The notes beneath the pieces were generated by a model. That model ran no database searches. It worked only from the letters and a program-made list of their open reading frames with translations, and had not been told where the DNA came from. From positions 62,001 through 126,000 of the forward strand of contig NZ_UTBG01000054.1 in NCBI RefSeq assembly GCF_900580675.1: a stretch of DNA of 64,000 bases, in the 5' to 3' direction. The stretch comes from Pseudomonas viridiflava (GTDB taxonomy: Bacteria; Pseudomonadota; Gammaproteobacteria; Pseudomonadales; Pseudomonadaceae). Both the position numbers and the translations under genes were made by a program. This document shows, piece by piece, positions 18,272 through 26,953 of the stretch (positions are counted from its first letter, which is position 1; every line of letters starts with the position of its first letter).

Positions 18272-19285
18272 ATGACCTTCAAGCGTTCCTCCCTGACCCT
18301 TCTGGCGGCGTCCCTCGCGGCGGCCAGTGCCTTGCTCAGCCCCGGCGCACAGGCTGAGGGCACGATCAGCATCGCCCAGCAATTCGGTATCGGCTACCTG
18401 ATTCTCGATGTGGTGCGCGATCAGAACCTGATCGAAAAACACGGCAAGGAGCAAGGCCTGGACATCAAGGTGGAATGGAACAGCATATCCGGCGCCACCG
18501 CCATGAACGAATCGTTGTTGGCCGGCGCTCTGGATGTGGTCTCGGCCGGCGTGCCGCCGATGCTGACCCTGTGGGACCGCACCAAGGGCAAGCAAAACGT
18601 CAAGGCCATCGCTTCCCTCGGCTCGATGCCCAACTACCTGCTGACCAACAACCCCAACGTGAAGACCCTCAAGGACTTCACCGAGAAAGACCGCATTGCC
18701 GTGCCGGCGGCCGGGGTGGGCTTCCAGTCGCGCACCTTGCAGATCGAAACTGCCAAGCAGTTCGGCGATGCCAATTACAAGAAGTTCGATGACATCTCCA
18801 TCAGCCTGGCGCACCCCGACGCCACGGCGGCGTTGATTGCCGGTGGGTCAGAGATCAATTCACACTTCTCCAGCCCGCCGTTTCAGTATCAGGAGCTGTT
18901 GAACCCCAACGTGCACAAGGTGCTCAGTTCCTACGACATCCTGGGCGGGCCGGCGACGTTCAACGTGTTGTACACCACGCAGAAATTCCATGACGAAAAC
19001 CCCAAGACCTACAAGGCGTTCTATGCCGCGCTGGCTGAGGCCGAGAAGATCATCAAGGCCGACAAGCCTGCGGCGGCCAAGGCGTATATACGCGTAGAGC
19101 AGTCGAAGCTGCCGTTGGATTTGGTCGAGAAGATTGTGCAGGACCCGGAGATTGACTTCACCATCCTGCCGCAGCGGACGTATATCTATGCCGAGAAATT
19201 GCAGGCGCTGGGGGTGTTGAAGAATAAAGCGGGGAGTTGGAAGGATTACTTTTTTGAGGAAGCTCATGGGGGGGACGGGAGCTGA
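18272..19285 (+). CDS. Orphan NMT1/SsuA-type periplasmic binding protein
   Basis: This 337-residue protein has a Sec signal peptide ending near LLSPGAQA-EG (~residue 28). It has the NMT1/SsuA-type pattern (FGIGYLILDVV, LLAGALDVVSAGVPPML), as found in nitrate, taurine, sulfonate and thiamine-precursor importers. No permease or ATPase is adjacent, so it must serve a transporter encoded elsewhere or have lost it. The AT-rich leader (18180-18215, with ATAACAATA) resembles leaders of sulfur-starvation genes, but this is weak. A 606-base repeat element begins almost at its stop codon. Confidence 0.8.
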   Translation: MTFKRSSLTLLAASLAAASALLSPGAQAEGTISIAQQFGIGYLILDVVRDQNLIEKHGKEQGLDIKVEWNSISGATAMNESLLAGALDVVSAGVPPMLTLWDRTKGKQNVKAIASLGSMPNYLLTNNPNVKTLKDFTEKDRIAVPAAGVGFQSRTLQIETAKQFGDANYKKFDDISISLAHPDATAALIAGGSEINSHFSSPPFQYQELLNPNVHKVLSSYDILGGPATFNVLYTTQKFHDENPKTYKAFYAALAEAEKIIKADKPAAAKAYIRVEQSKLPLDLVEKIVQDPEIDFTILPQRTYIYAEKLQALGVLKNKAGSWKDYFFEEAHGGDGS

Positions 19286-19289
19286 GGGG

Positions 19290-19895
19290 GGTATCCGTTT
19301 CTTTGGTAACGGCGGCTTATGGTTCCGCCCTTACGGCGGGTCACTTTTGAAAAGAGCCCAAAAGTAACCAAAAGGCTCTTGCCCCAACACTCGGCACCTC
19401 GCCTAGGCTCGGTGTGCCCTCACTCCGGCTTGAATCCGTGGGCCGCCGCGATGGGCCATCCTTGGCCCAGCGCGGCTAACCCGGCGTCCTGCCGGGTTAC
19501 CCACGGATTCAAGCCTGCGTTCGGCCAGCGTGTTTGACGGGGCGCCTAAGATCAAAATCAAAAGCAGAGCACAGCGGCCTGGTAGCCGACTTGAGTGGTT
19601 GAAGCAGATCAAGAGCGCAGAGCGAAAGCAGATCTACAGCACAAGCAAATCTGCTTTTCTGTGGGAGCTGGCTTGCCTGCGATGCGGGCAACTCGGTACA
19701 TCCGTGATACACAGTCGATGCCTTCGCAGGCAAGCCAGCTCCCACATTGGATTGAGTACAGCCTCCACGATCAGGCCGCTGTGCTGTAGATCTTGATCTT
19801 AGGCACACCGAGCCCAGGCGAGGTGCCGAGTGGTGGGGCAAGAGCCCTTTGGTTACTTTGGGCTGGGCCGCCGTTACCGCGGCAACGGATATGCC
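19290..19895. repeat. ~600-bp structured intergenic repeat (MITE-like) with nested REPIN
   Basis: The ends are imperfect inverted repeats (GGTATCCGTTTC...GGTAACGGCGG left; the inverse right, to ~19895). Inside them, CCAAAAGGCTCTTGCCCC... (left, ~19368-19418) is repeated inverted at ~19801-19858. The core holds 16-base perfect arms GGCTTGAATCCGTGGG (19427-19442) and CCCACGGATTCAAGCC (19500-19515), enclosing hairpins at 19453-19468 and 19477-19499. A REPIN lies at 19661-19745. No open frame looks like a real gene. Long structured repeats of this kind are known from P. fluorescens genomes; I cannot assign the exact family. Confidence 0.75.
19661..19745. repeat. REPIN inside the large repeat element
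   Basis: GTGGGAGCTGGCTTGCCTGCG at the left and its inverse at the right (CGCAGGCAAGCCAGCTCCCAC) flank a ~40-base centre. It appears to have inserted into the larger element. Confidence 0.85.
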
Positions 19896-19928
19896 CACCC
19901 ACGACGCCACAATGCGCTCGACGCTACG

Positions 19929-20699
19929 TCAGTCAAACGAATAGCTGATCGCCGTCTGCACCTGCCCCTGGTTCACGTCACCGGTCTCCTTGACGATGCT
20001 GCTGTTGGCCGCCGAACCCACCAGGTGGACCCAGCTGGCGCTGGTCAGCAGTGACCACTTGGGGCCCAGGGGAAACTCGAAACTCTGCGTCAGCGTCATG
20101 TTCTGAAAGCCCCCGCTGGCGTTGTAGGGGCGAATGCCGGAAGCCACGGATTCATTGGCGTCCACACCAAAATAAGTTTGGGTTTGGCGCGCGTCGGCAT
20201 AGTTCGCCGCGAGGCCGCTGCTGCCGATGATCCCGCCGCCCAGCGGGTACCCCAGTTCGCTGCCGACCTTGCCCAGCGCGCCGCTTTGCGAATGCCCGCC
20301 GCCCACGGCCTGGCCCAGCCGCGCGTACACGCGCCAGAAGTCGGCCGGGGCATACTGAACAAAACCGCCGACCTCGGCCATGTCCGACACATTGCGCAGG
20401 CCCTGCAGTGAGCCATTGGATGTGCGCCCCTGCAGGTAATTGATGTAAGGGCCGGCGGTAAAGCCGTTGCTGTTCAGGGCGTTCCAGGTCAGGCCGTCGT
20501 CGGTGCTCAGGCTGACATTGCCCCAGTCCAGATCGAAGTAGGGCACGGGCCGCGTTTCGTAGCGACTGCCGGTCAGGTCATGGGGTTGATAGCTGACGCC
20601 CGCGCCGACTTCGCCGGTGATCGGGCCTGCCAGGGCGGTGCCGGACAAGCCCCACAGCCCCAGCAAAACGGCGAATGCAGCAGAAGTTGGCTTGAACAT
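19929..20699 (-). CDS. MipA/OmpV-family outer-membrane protein
   Basis: This 256-residue protein has a signal peptide (MFKPTSAAFAVLLGLWGLSG-TALA) followed by alternating beta-strand sequence, e.g. GEVGAGVSYQPHDLTGSRYE and a terminal strand VQTAISYSF. This is typical of the MipA/OmpV beta-barrel family, which includes an MltA-interacting scaffold protein and osmotic or antibiotic-responsive porin-like proteins. The ATG at 20699 begins the signal peptide; upstream in-frame starts only add non-secretory sequence. It is divergent from the sigma-54-driven six-gene unit and shares its upstream region, so it may be co-regulated (inference). Confidence 0.85.
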   Translation of the reverse strand: MFKPTSAAFAVLLGLWGLSGTALAGPITGEVGAGVSYQPHDLTGSRYETRPVPYFDLDWGNVSLSTDDGLTWNALNSNGFTAGPYINYLQGRTSNGSLQGLRNVSDMAEVGGFVQYAPADFWRVYARLGQAVGGGHSQSGALGKVGSELGYPLGGGIIGSSGLAANYADARQTQTYFGVDANESVASGIRPYNASGGFQNMTLTQSFEFPLGPKWSLLTSASWVHLVGSAANSSIVKETGDVNQGQVQTAISYSFD

Positions 20700-20771
20700 G
20701 GCGCGGTTTCCGTGTGTGGACATGCGCGCATGAACGCGCGAACCGCGACCTCCGCGCAAGCACTCATCTTG

Positions 20772-20799
20772 TTTGTAGCAAGCTACAAAAATTGTAGCT
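20772..20799 (+). promoter_or_regulatory. Interleaved palindromes: probable enhancer for the unit's own sigma-54 response regulator
   Basis: TTTGTAGC-AA-GCTACAAA (20772-20789) overlaps AGCTACAA-AAA-TTGTAGCT (20781-20799). Both are perfect 8-base inverted repeats sharing the middle half-site. They lie ~63 bases upstream of the -24 element at 20862, a typical distance for an NtrC-type regulator. Confidence 0.65.
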
Positions 20800-20861
20800 C
20801 CCGCGCCGCAAATCCCCCCGCATTCCCGGCAAAACCCCAGCCCCGCTGGCCGCTGGTCAGT

Positions 20862-20877
20862 TGGCACAGTCCCTGCT
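20862..20877 (+). promoter_or_regulatory. Sigma-54 promoter of the six-gene HAD-aminotransferase-kinase unit
   Basis: TGGCACAGTCCCTGCT fits TGGCACR-N4-YTGCW with correct GG-GC spacing, 49 bases before the first ATG at 20927. The last gene of the unit encodes a sigma-54 response regulator. Confidence 0.8.
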
Positions 20878-20926
20878 CTACCCCTTGTGCAAGCGCACAG
20901 AGCGCGCCTTCACAAGGTAAACCTAG

Positions 20927-21628
20927 ATGATCCACTGGCATATCGTGTGTGACTTCGACGGGACCATTACGCCCACTGATGTCATCGACAACGTCCTCCA
21001 ACGCTTCGCCGGCCCCGAGTGGGAAACCATCGAACAGGAGTGGCTGGACGGGCATATCGGTTCACGCGAATGCCTGAGCCGCCAACTGGCGCTGATCAAG
21101 GCGACCCCGGCTGAGCTGCTGGCGTACTTCGACAGCGTCGAGATCGACCCGGACTTCCCGGATTTCGTCGATCACGTCATGGGCCTGGGGGCGACCCTCG
21201 AAGTGGTCAGCGACGGCATCGAACAAGGCATCGCGCGGATCCTGTCGCGCAACTACGTGACCTTGCTGCCGATCCTCGCCAACCGCCTGCGCCAGGTCGA
21301 CCAGAACAGCTGGCGCATCGACTTCCCGTACGCCAGCGATGCCTGCCGCGCCGCGTCCGGCAACTGCAAGTGCAAATCCACGCCACGCAACAAGCGCGTG
21401 CTGGTGATCGGCGACGGCAAGTCCGACATGTGCGTGGCCTCCACCGCCGACTTCGTGTTTGCCAAGGGCAGCCTCGCCGACTACTGCGTGGCCAACAACA
21501 TCCCTCACGCGCGCTTCGACACCTTCGCCGAAGTGCCCGCATTGCTCGCGCAACTGCCGCAAGGCATTGCCGCCAACGCGACCTCCTTTACTGCTGCCGA
21601 CACTCAGGAACTCTTCCATCATGTCTGA
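20927..21628 (+). CDS. HAD-superfamily phosphatase, MtnX/SerB-like
   Basis: This 233-residue HAD-IB-type phosphatase has motif I CDFDGTITPTD (~8-18), motif II VVSDG and motif III/IV IGDGKSDMCVA. The family includes MtnX (methionine salvage phosphatase) and phosphoserine phosphatase-like enzymes. An insertion with four close cysteines (DACRAASGNCKCKS) is present. No other methionine-salvage gene is nearby, so a different phosphorylated substrate is likely. It heads the six-gene unit, and its 3' end overlaps the aminotransferase start by 8 bases. Confidence 0.85.
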   Translation: MIHWHIVCDFDGTITPTDVIDNVLQRFAGPEWETIEQEWLDGHIGSRECLSRQLALIKATPAELLAYFDSVEIDPDFPDFVDHVMGLGATLEVVSDGIEQGIARILSRNYVTLLPILANRLRQVDQNSWRIDFPYASDACRAASGNCKCKSTPRNKRVLVIGDGKSDMCVASTADFVFAKGSLADYCVANNIPHARFDTFAEVPALLAQLPQGIAANATSFTAADTQELFHHV

Positions 21629-23015
21629 TATCCGAATCGCTACCGCCGAAGACCAGATCCTTCTGGATAAAGAAGCCAAGTACTGCTCCTACGGCGACAC
21701 CGTCCACTACATCGAGCCGCCGCGTATTTTCAGCCGTTGCGAAGGCTCCTACGTGTGGGACACCGAAGACCAGGCCTACCTCGACCTGCAAATGTGGTAC
21801 TCGGCGGTCAACTTCGGCTACGCCAACCCGCGCTTGAACAATGCGCTGAAACAGCAGATCGACACCCTGCCGCAAATCGCCAGCCAGTACCTGCACAAAG
21901 GCAAGATCGAGCTGTCGGAAATGATCGCGGTCGATGCGAAGAAAAAATTCGGCCTCGACGGGCGCGTACATTTCAACGTCGGCGGCTCGCAGTCCATCGA
22001 AGACTCGCTGAAGGTCGTGCGTAACGCCACCAACGGCAAAAGCCTGATGTTCGCCTTCGAGGGCGGCTACCACGGGCGTACCCTCGGTGCTTCGTCGATT
22101 ACTTCGAGCTACCGCTACCGTCGCCGCTACGGCCACTTTGGCGAGCGCGCACAGTTCATCCCGTTCCCTTACCACTTCCGCGGCCCCAAAGGCATGACCA
22201 AGGAAGAGTACGGCAGCCACTGCGTGCAGCAATTCGCGCGTTTGTTCGAGACCGAATACAACGGCGTGTGGGACCCGAAAGTCGGCCAGAGTGAATACGC
22301 CGCCTTCTACGTCGAGCCGATCCAGGGCACCGGCGGCTACGTGATCCCGCCGATGAACTTCTACCGCGAACTCAAGCACGTGCTCGACCAGCACGGCATC
22401 CTGATGGTGTCGGACGAAATCCAGATGGGTTTCTACCGCACCGGCAAACTGTGGTCGATCGAGCACTTCGACGTGCAACCGGATGTGATCGTGTTCGGCA
22501 AGGCGCTGACCAATGGCCTCAACCCGCTGGGCGGCATCTGGGCGCGTGAAGAGTTGATCAACCCAAAAATCTTCCCGCCAGGTTCGACCCACTCGACCTT
22601 CGCCTCCAACCCATTGGGCACGGCGGTAGGCCTGGAAATGTTCAAGATGACCAACGAAGTCGATTACGGCGCGATGGTCATGGCCAAGGGCAAATACTTC
22701 CTCGAAGGCCTGCAGGATCTGCAGAAGCGTTTCCCGATCATCGGCGACGTCGACGGCCTGGGCCTGGCCCTGCGCTGCGAAATCTGCGGGCCGGATGGTT
22801 TCACGCCGGACAAGGCGACCCTGGACTACATGGTCGAAGAAGGCATGAAGGGCGACATGGTGGTGGATGGCCAGAAACTCGGGCTGATCCTCGACGTGGG
22901 CGGTTACTACAAGAACGTGATCACCCTGGCGCCGTCCCTGGAAATCAGCTACCCGGAAATCGACCTGGGCCTGAAGCTGCTCGAGCAACTGCTGGTGCGG
23001 GCGACTCAACGGTGA
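21621..23015 (+). CDS. Class III PLP-dependent aminotransferase
   Basis: This 464-residue protein is an aminotransferase of the acetylornithine/ornithine type (class III). The PLP-binding Lys is K294 (VFGKALTNGL) and the ring-pairing Asp is D265 (VSDEIQMGF); GGSQSIEDSLK (~121-131) would bind the cofactor phosphate. Class III also includes amino-phosphate phospho-lyases, which matters here because a HAD phosphatase is coupled upstream. The ATG at 21621 overlaps the phosphatase by 8 bases, and the stop overlaps the hydrolase GTG start (GTGA). The substrate is unknown. Confidence 0.87.
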   Translation: MSDIRIATAEDQILLDKEAKYCSYGDTVHYIEPPRIFSRCEGSYVWDTEDQAYLDLQMWYSAVNFGYANPRLNNALKQQIDTLPQIASQYLHKGKIELSEMIAVDAKKKFGLDGRVHFNVGGSQSIEDSLKVVRNATNGKSLMFAFEGGYHGRTLGASSITSSYRYRRRYGHFGERAQFIPFPYHFRGPKGMTKEEYGSHCVQQFARLFETEYNGVWDPKVGQSEYAAFYVEPIQGTGGYVIPPMNFYRELKHVLDQHGILMVSDEIQMGFYRTGKLWSIEHFDVQPDVIVFGKALTNGLNPLGGIWAREELINPKIFPPGSTHSTFASNPLGTAVGLEMFKMTNEVDYGAMVMAKGKYFLEGLQDLQKRFPIIGDVDGLGLALRCEICGPDGFTPDKATLDYMVEEGMKGDMVVDGQKLGLILDVGGYYKNVITLAPSLEISYPEIDLGLKLLEQLLVRATQR

Positions 23016-23950
23016 ACGCGCATGAGATCGACCTCGGTGAAGGTACTGCCGGTTTCGTTCTCGGTGAAGGTCCGGTCGGGATTCTGTTGATCCACGGCCT
23101 GACCGGCACCCCGACGGAATTGCGCCAGGTCGCCAAGGGCCTGGCCAAGATGGGCAACTGCACGGTGTACGTGCCGACCCTGGCCGGGCACTGCGGCGAC
23201 AACCGCGACTTGCAGGCCACCGGCTGGCGCGACTGGTACGAAGGCGTGCGCAAAACCTTCGTGCAGATTCGCCAGCGGCATGCGCAGGTGTTTGTCGGTG
23301 GCTTGTCCATGGGCGCGGTGATGTCGATGTACGTGGCCGCCGAGCACCCTGGGCAAGTCGCCGGGTTGCTGATGTATTCCACGACCTTGAAGTACGACGG
23401 CTGGAGCATCAATAAAATGGCGTTTATCACGCCGTTGCTCATCCGCATTCCGTTCGGCGTGCGCCTGTTCCGGTTTACCGAAAAACCACCCTACGGCATC
23501 AAGAACGAACGCCTGCGGGCCATCGTCGAGCGGCAGATGAAGGAAGGGGAGAGCAGCGAAGCGGGCTTGCTGACGATGGAGGGTGTGACGGTGCGTGAAT
23601 TGCACTGGATGAACGCCGAGGTCAAGAAACGCATGCCGTCGATCAACGTCCCGGCGCTGGTATTGCACTCCATCGAGGACGACATCACCAGCCGCTGGAA
23701 CGCCGACTACGTGGAACGCCACCTCGGCGGGCCGGTGACCAAGATCCTGCTGGACAACTGCTACCACATGATCACAGTGGACCTGCAATACCGCCGGGTG
23801 ATCGAGTTGAGCGCGGAGTTTGTCGAGCGACATACCTCCCTCTCCGGCGAACATATTTCCCGAGGTGAGCAAGCTTCCTGTGGCGAGCGGGCTTGCCCCG
23901 CGTTGGGCGGCGAAGCCGCCCCATCACTGGCACTGCATGCCTCCAGTTAA
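23012..23950 (+). CDS. Alpha/beta hydrolase with REPIN-encoded C-terminus
   Basis: This 312-residue serine hydrolase resembles carboxylesterases/monoacylglycerol lipases. It has the oxyanion motif HGLTGTP (~28-34), the nucleophile elbow GGLSMG (Ser99), an acid in HSIEDDITS and the catalytic His in CYHMITVD. GTG start overlaps the aminotransferase stop. The last ~24 residues (CGERACPALGGEAAP...) are encoded by the left arm of a REPIN at 23879-24031, so the native stop has probably been displaced by the insertion. The catalytic core is intact. Confidence 0.85.
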   Translation: MNAHEIDLGEGTAGFVLGEGPVGILLIHGLTGTPTELRQVAKGLAKMGNCTVYVPTLAGHCGDNRDLQATGWRDWYEGVRKTFVQIRQRHAQVFVGGLSMGAVMSMYVAAEHPGQVAGLLMYSTTLKYDGWSINKMAFITPLLIRIPFGVRLFRFTEKPPYGIKNERLRAIVERQMKEGESSEAGLLTMEGVTVRELHWMNAEVKKRMPSINVPALVLHSIEDDITSRWNADYVERHLGGPVTKILLDNCYHMITVDLQYRRVIELSAEFVERHTSLSGEHISRGEQASCGERACPALGGEAAPSLALHASS

Positions 23951-24031
23951 CACCGAGGAGTCTGGGTTTGGGGCGGCTTCGCCACCCAACGCGGGACGAG
24001 CCCGCTCGCCACAACAAGCCCGCTCGCCACA
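23879..24031. repeat. REPIN overlapping the 3' end of the hydrolase gene
   Basis: TGTGGCGAGCGGGCTTGCC on the left and inverse GGGACGAGCCCGCTCGCCAC on the right (plus one extra right half to 24031) enclose arms GGGCGGCGAAGCCGCCCC / GGGGCGGCTTCGCCACC. It occupies the gap between the hydrolase core and the GNAT gene and supplies the end of the hydrolase frame. Confidence 0.85.
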
Positions 24032-24059
24032 GTAATAGCAATACAACAAAGGGAACCAT

Positions 24060-25187
24060 GTGATAACCACCCAAGCCTTCCCAACCATCCGGGCCATCCA
24101 GCGCAGTGCCTGGAACGACTGCTTTCCCGGTGCCCTGGAGGACTGGGATTACTACGTCGCCGTGGAAAACGCCGCTATCGAGGATTTCAAGTGGCGTTAC
24201 CTGGCGGTTTACGAAGACGGAACGCTGGTGGCCGTGGCCGCGGCGTTCATCACCCATTACCGGCTCGACACCACAATGTCGGGCGCCGGCAAACGCCTGA
24301 CCGAGCGCGTGGAGCGGCTGTGGCCGGGTATTTTGCAGCTGGGGCTGTATGCCATCGGCTCGCCGGTGGCCGAGCGTTGTGACGCGGGGGTCGCCAGCCA
24401 TGTTGCCGAATCGCGTCGCCCGCTGTTGCTCCAGCACTTGCTGGAGGCTGCGCGCCAGGACGCCGACGAGTTCGGTATCGGCCTGGTGGCGGTCAAGGAT
24501 GCGCCCACCCAGGACCCGCATTGGGTCGAGAGTTGTCGGGCGGCAGGCTTTCAGAGCATGCCGAGTTTGCCCACGGGCGTTTTGCCGCTGCCCTACGGCT
24601 CGGTCGACGCCTACCTCGGCTCGCTGGGCAAATCCACGCGCAAGGACCTGCGCCGCAAACTGCGCGCGCCGGGGCCGCGGGTGGAATGGCGAGATAATAT
24701 CGACGACGTGTTGCCCGAAGTCATGCGCCTGTACGAGGCGACCCTGACGCGTGCCGAGTTGCAGTTCGAACGGTTGCCCGCCAGCTATTTCACCGGCGTG
24801 CTCGAACGCCTCGAAACGCGCGCGATCTGTGTTCTTTACTGGGTGGACGAGCAGTTGGTAGCGTTCAACCTGGTGTTGCTGGATGAGCACCGCCTGGTGG
24901 ACAAGTTCTTCGGGCATGACGTTGAATTCTCCCGCGATTACAACCTGTACTTTCGCAGCTGGCTGACCAATATCGACTACTGTATCCAGCACAATATTGC
25001 GCTGTACGAGTGCGGGCAGGCCGGGTATGCCAGTAAGCTGCGCCTGGGGTGTGAATTCCAGGGCAACAGCCTGTTCTTCCGCCACCGCAACCGGCTGGTG
25101 AACGGCCTGCTCAAACTGGTAAAAGTGTTCCTCCGACCGGATCGTTCCGACCCTGCCATGGCTGCTGCGATAAGCGAAACCCGATGA
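24060..25187 (+). CDS. FemAB/GNAT-like acyl- or aminoacyl-transferase
   Basis: This 375-residue protein has the double-GNAT layout of the BioF2/FemAB-like group (Acetyltransf_6): an N-terminal half, then a second fold with GSLGKSTRKDLRRKLR, FNLVLLDEHRLVDKFFGHD and YECGQAGYASKLRLGCEF. Such enzymes transfer acyl or aminoacyl groups in envelope or natural-product assembly. The start is GTG at 24060: the ATG at 24058 is followed at once by TGA (ATGTGA). GGGAA lies upstream. The 3' end overlaps the histidine kinase start (ATGA). Confidence 0.75.
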   Translation: MITTQAFPTIRAIQRSAWNDCFPGALEDWDYYVAVENAAIEDFKWRYLAVYEDGTLVAVAAAFITHYRLDTTMSGAGKRLTERVERLWPGILQLGLYAIGSPVAERCDAGVASHVAESRRPLLLQHLLEAARQDADEFGIGLVAVKDAPTQDPHWVESCRAAGFQSMPSLPTGVLPLPYGSVDAYLGSLGKSTRKDLRRKLRAPGPRVEWRDNIDDVLPEVMRLYEATLTRAELQFERLPASYFTGVLERLETRAICVLYWVDEQLVAFNLVLLDEHRLVDKFFGHDVEFSRDYNLYFRSWLTNIDYCIQHNIALYECGQAGYASKLRLGCEFQGNSLFFRHRNRLVNGLLKLVKVFLRPDRSDPAMAAAISETR

Positions 25188-26953
25188 TCAACAAGACCCG
25201 CCAGAAAGCCCGTCCCTTTGCCATTTCGCGCTGGAGTGTCCAGCGCAAGCTGGTGCTCGCGTTCTGGTTGGTCAGCGTGATTCCCACCATGATCGCCGCG
25301 GAGCTGGCCGCCACCACGCTGTCGCAGATCTTCGACAGCAACGTGCGCATCTGGCTGCAGGAGTCGACCAAGATCGTCAAGGACGAAATCGGCGACATCC
25401 TTCACGACAACGCGCGCATGGCCAAATTGTTCCTGCGCTACACCAGCCCGCCGTCCAGCAAGCAGGCAGCCAGGCACGACCGCCTGACCACCGACATTGC
25501 CGATGCCACCGACATCGACGTGGTGGCGCTGATCCGCACCAGCGATCAGAAAGTCGTGTTCAGCACCGCCGCCGATGACATCGTCAAGCAGATCAGCCTG
25601 GCCCCCAACACCGTGCTGCAGACCGTGCAGGTCGGCGGGGTGAGTACCGGGATTGTGATTTCCACCTTCGAAACCACCCAGGACGGCGTCGACTACCTGC
25701 TGCTGGTGGGCACCTACCTGGACAGCAGTTTCCTGACCAGCGTCGCCGACGTGCATTCCCTCGACCTGCGGCTGTACCTGGCCAATCCCGAGGGCTTCTC
25801 GGAGATCTTCTCGACCCAGCGCTTTGAGGATCACCCGGCGCGTATCCCGAAAAATGTCGAAGCCTCGATGCGCAGCACCAAGCAGCCGAGCGAGCAATTC
25901 ACCAATAACTACAGCGGGTTGTACTGGCCGATTTTCAACGACGCCGGCGACTTGCAAGGCGTGATTTTCAGCGGCCTGCTGCGCCATACCAGCCTGGTCG
26001 GGCTGGTGAACCAGAGCAATCTGTTTGTGTTGATCTTCCTGGTCAGTTCGGCGCTGTCGCTGGCGGCCGGGGTGCTGGTGTCGCGGCGCCTGACCAAGCC
26101 GCTGCGCGACTTGTCCCAAGGCGTGAGCGCGGTCATTTCGGGCAAATACGAGCACCGCGTGCAGGTCACCGGCGGCGACGAACTGGCGCAGTTGAGCAGC
26201 ACCTTCAACCACATGACCGAGCGCCTCGGGGAGTTGCATCACCTCGAAGCCCAGCTGCGCCGCCGCGATCGCCTGCATGCCCTGGGCGAGGTCGCCATGG
26301 GCCTGGCGCACGAGATCCGCAACCCGCTGGGCATCATCAAGACCGCCACCCAATTGCTGCACCGCCGCGCCGACCTGGCCGAGGCCGACAAGCGCCACCT
26401 GGAATACGTGATCAGCGAAGTCAGCCGCATCAACGAGCTGATCACCGAATTCCTCGACTTCGCCAAGCCCAACCCGCCGTTGCGCGTGCTGCAGCCGGCG
26501 CGACCGCTGGTCGAGGAAATCCTCGGGTTTTGCGCGCCGGAATTGGCCAGCCATAACATCGATGCGCAGATCGACGACCAGGCGCCGGGGGCGACCCTCT
26601 ACGCGGACGCCAAGCAACTCAAACAGGCATGTCTCAACCTGATCCTGAATGCCATCGACGCCATGCCCGAAGGCGGGCGGCTGACCCTGGGCATTCGCAG
26701 CGCGGGCAACAATACGATCATCAGCATCGGCGACACCGGGCAGGGAATTCCGGCCGAGATGATCGAGCGCATCTTCACGCCCTTCGTCACCACCAAGGCG
26801 TCCGGCACCGGCCTGGGCCTGGCCAAAGTCTATTCGATCATGGAAAGTCACGACGGCAGCATCGAATGCGCCAGCGAGAAAGATGCCGGCGCCACGTTCA
26901 GCCTGTACATTCCGGCGATAGGCGAAGACGACGAGGACAGTCATGACGCATAA
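25184..26953 (+). CDS. Membrane sensor histidine kinase of the six-gene unit
   Basis: This 589-residue kinase has a first span at ~21-45, a ~230-residue periplasmic sensor (Cache-like; no named family seen), a second span at ~279-300, a HAMP linker (RRLTKPLRDLSQGVSAV), a HisKA domain with phospho-acceptor His376 (GLAHEIRNP) and a HATPase with N-box NLILNAIDAM and G-boxes. It overlaps the GNAT stop and shares 11 bases with the response regulator gene, so it is the cognate kinase. The periplasmic sensor suggests an envelope or external signal. Confidence 0.9.
   Translation: MINKTRQKARPFAISRWSVQRKLVLAFWLVSVIPTMIAAELAATTLSQIFDSNVRIWLQESTKIVKDEIGDILHDNARMAKLFLRYTSPPSSKQAARHDRLTTDIADATDIDVVALIRTSDQKVVFSTAADDIVKQISLAPNTVLQTVQVGGVSTGIVISTFETTQDGVDYLLLVGTYLDSSFLTSVADVHSLDLRLYLANPEGFSEIFSTQRFEDHPARIPKNVEASMRSTKQPSEQFTNNYSGLYWPIFNDAGDLQGVIFSGLLRHTSLVGLVNQSNLFVLIFLVSSALSLAAGVLVSRRLTKPLRDLSQGVSAVISGKYEHRVQVTGGDELAQLSSTFNHMTERLGELHHLEAQLRRRDRLHALGEVAMGLAHEIRNPLGIIKTATQLLHRRADLAEADKRHLEYVISEVSRINELITEFLDFAKPNPPLRVLQPARPLVEEILGFCAPELASHNIDAQIDDQAPGATLYADAKQLKQACLNLILNAIDAMPEGGRLTLGIRSAGNNTIISIGDTGQGIPAEMIERIFTPFVTTKASGTGLGLAKVYSIMESHDGSIECASEKDAGATFSLYIPAIGEDDEDSHDA

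Noticed and set aside
20927..21628. MtnX as part of methionine salvage
   Set aside because: The fold is MtnX/SerB-like, but no mtnA, mtnB, mtnC or mtnD is nearby, and the operon partners point to another pathway.
24058..24063. ATG at 24058 as the transferase start
   Set aside because: It is followed at once by TGA; the overlapping GTG at 24060 opens the correct frame.
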